From positions 1 to 6,005 of the forward strand of contig CAJWIC010000090.1 of NCBI GenBank assembly GCA_913040905.1: DNA of 6,005 nt, given 5' to 3'. Both the position numbers and the translations under genes were made by a program. The notes under the pieces are model-generated. The model was not told the origin of the DNA, searched no databases, and saw only the letters and a list, made by a program, of their open reading frames with translations. Position 1 is the first letter of the stretch. Each line of letters begins with the position of its first letter. This DNA is from an uncultured Synechococcus sp. GTDB lineage: Bacteria; Cyanobacteriota; Cyanobacteriia; PCC-6307; Cyanobiaceae. This document shows positions 5,020-6,005 of this stretch, one piece after another.

Positions 5020-6005
5020 GCGGCTTTTTTGCGGCGCTCTTGACGTGCTTTCTGCTTTTCCCGGTTGGCCTTGCGTTTGGCGTCCTGCTCTGCAGCCAAT
5101 TGTTTCTCCCGTTCTTCGGCTCTTTCCTCCTCCTTTTTCTCGAGGTAATAGGCGTAATCACCCCGATACAGCACCAGCTCGCCATCCCGCAGTTCCACGA
5201 TCCGATTGGCAACCCTGGAGATGAAGTAACGGTCATGGGAGACCACCAGCACGGCTCCTTCGAACGCACGGATTGCGTCCTCAAGCATCTGTTTGGCAGG
5301 GATGTCCAGATGGTTGGTGGGTTCATCGAGCACCAGGAGGTTGCAGGGGCTCAGCAGCATCAGGGCCAGAGCCAGGCGAGCCTTCTCGCCACCGCTGAGC
5401 TTGCCTACCTCTTTGAACACGGTGTCGTTGCTGAAGCAGAAATTGCCGAGCAGGGAGCGCACCTGGGTCTGCGTCCAGTCGGGGACCGCTTCGAACATCG
5501 TGTCGATGACGGTTTTGCTCAGGTCCAGGGCTTCGGCCTGGTTCTGCTCGAAATAGCGGGCCACCACGTTGTGTTCCCCGAGTCGAGCGCTGCCTTCGTC
5601 GGGTGATTCGGCCCCCATCACCAGACGGAGCAGAGTGGATTTTCCAGCTCCATTCGGGCCGACGAAGGCAATGCGATCGCCGCGCTCCACCTCCAGTTCA
5701 GCCCCGAGGAAGAGGATCTTGTCCCCATAGCTGTGCGTGAGGTTGTCGATCACCGCCACCTGCGCTCCGGAGCGGGGGGCCGGTGGGAAGCGAAAGCTTG
5801 GGCCTGAGACCGATTCGATCGGAGCCTCCACCAGCTCCACTTTGTCGAGCTGTTTCTCGCGGCTTTTGGCCTGGGTGCTGCGGGTGGCGCTGGCGCGGAA
5901 ACGATCGATGTAGGCCTGCTGGGTGGCGATGTCCTTCTGCTGGCGTTCAAAGGCTGCCTGCGTGGCCTCCCGCTCAAGCTGTTTCTGCTCAAGGTGGGCG
6001 GTGTA
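5016..6005 (-). CDS. ABC-F family ATPase, C-terminal part (5' end beyond the window)
   Basis: ABC-F proteins are soluble tandem-ATPase factors that act on the ribosome, in translation or rescue, rather than transporters. The reading frame is open to the window edge, giving 329 visible residues. An ORF call starting at the GTG at 5840 would be an artefact, because the residues before it continue the family sequence. Visible residues 1 to about 75 are the charged inter-domain linker (YTAHLEQKQLEREATQ, then IDRFRASATRSTQAKSREKQ), the region that contacts P-site tRNA in this family. The second ATPase domain follows, with Walker A GPNGAGKST (116-124), Q-loop near RYFEQNQ (150-156), signature LSGGEKARL (203-211), Walker B with LLVLDEPTNHLDI (223-235) and switch SHDRYF (256-261). 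The last 40 residues or so are a highly charged tail rich in E, then K and R, ending QERRKKAA, probably a coiled or basic rRNA-binding extension. The linker resembles the YdiF/YheS-like subgroup. No membrane segments are seen. Confidence 0.95.
   Translation of the reverse strand, partial: YTAHLEQKQLEREATQAAFERQQKDIATQQAYIDRFRASATRSTQAKSREKQLDKVELVEAPIESVSGPSFRFPPAPRSGAQVAVIDNLTHSYGDKILFLGAELEVERGDRIAFVGPNGAGKSTLLRLVMGAESPDEGSARLGEHNVVARYFEQNQAEALDLSKTVIDTMFEAVPDWTQTQVRSLLGNFCFSNDTVFKEVGKLSGGEKARLALALMLLSPCNLLVLDEPTNHLDIPAKQMLEDAIRAFEGAVLVVSHDRYFISRVANRIVELRDGELVLYRGDYAYYLEKKEEERAEEREKQLAAEQDAKRKANREKQKARQERRKKAA
5673..5680. repeat. HIP1 octamer GCGATCGC
   Basis: This is the second perfect HIP1 palindrome in the window. 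It lies in the ABC-F gene just upstream, in gene sense, of the Walker A codons. Confidence 0.6.

Noticed and set aside
4983..5606. 207-codon plus-strand frame with a hydrophobic start, resembling a membrane protein
   Set aside because: It is exactly antisense to the ABC-F tail: the Phe/Leu run comes from the complementary Lys/Glu codons.
5016..5840. Reading the ABC-F gene as a complete 274-aa single-domain ATPase starting at GTG 5840
   Set aside because: The 55 codons before that GTG stay open and encode typical ABC-F linker sequence, so the gene extends past the window.
5750..5992. 80-codon minus-strand frame at the right edge
   Set aside because: It is a shadow of the ABC-F linker, which continues in another frame to the window end.

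Overview
This GC-rich window looks like chromosomal DNA of a cyanobacterium, most likely a marine Synechococcus/Cyanobium-type picocyanobacterium. The pointers are a DUF2973-like protein (a family I know only from cyanobacteria), a one-PDZ Deg/HtrA protease of the cyanobacterial type, small proteins of picocyanobacterial character, and two copies of the HIP1 octamer GCGATCGC. The lineage is inferred from family knowledge, not from any search. I see no mobile element, CRISPR array, rRNA, tRNA, phage gene or sign of recent transfer.

Layout, left to right. (1) A possible short hairpin lies at 1-21. (2) On the minus strand, 52-2571 encodes the DEAH-box helicase HrpB, which starts at a TTG. (3) Upstream of it, still on the minus strand, are a 34-codon single-span membrane ORF (2568-2672) whose stop overlaps the hrpB start, an unrecognised 127-aa protein (2773-3156, GTG start) and an 85-aa DUF2973-like membrane protein (3215-3472). 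These four genes are collinear and closely spaced, so they may be read as one unit from the 3473-3610 region. (4) 3473-3610 is a divergent intergenic region rich in inverted and direct repeats. (5) On the plus strand, 3611-4753 encodes a secreted Deg/HtrA serine protease with one PDZ domain. (6) On the minus strand, 4726-4902 encodes a 58-aa protein with a His-rich N-terminus and a twin CX3C motif; its 3' end overlaps the protease 3' end. (7) On the minus strand, 5016-6005 holds the C-terminal part of an ABC-F ATPase that runs off the right edge.

The genes do not form one obvious pathway. HrpB and the ABC-F protein are housekeeping RNA/ribosome-type ATPases, and the protease is an envelope or lumen quality-control enzyme. 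The least understood parts are the three small or orphan proteins and the repeat-rich divergent control region. I do not see a clearly new multi-gene system; the twin-CX3C protein and the 34-aa ORF coupled to hrpB are the best candidates for a second look.
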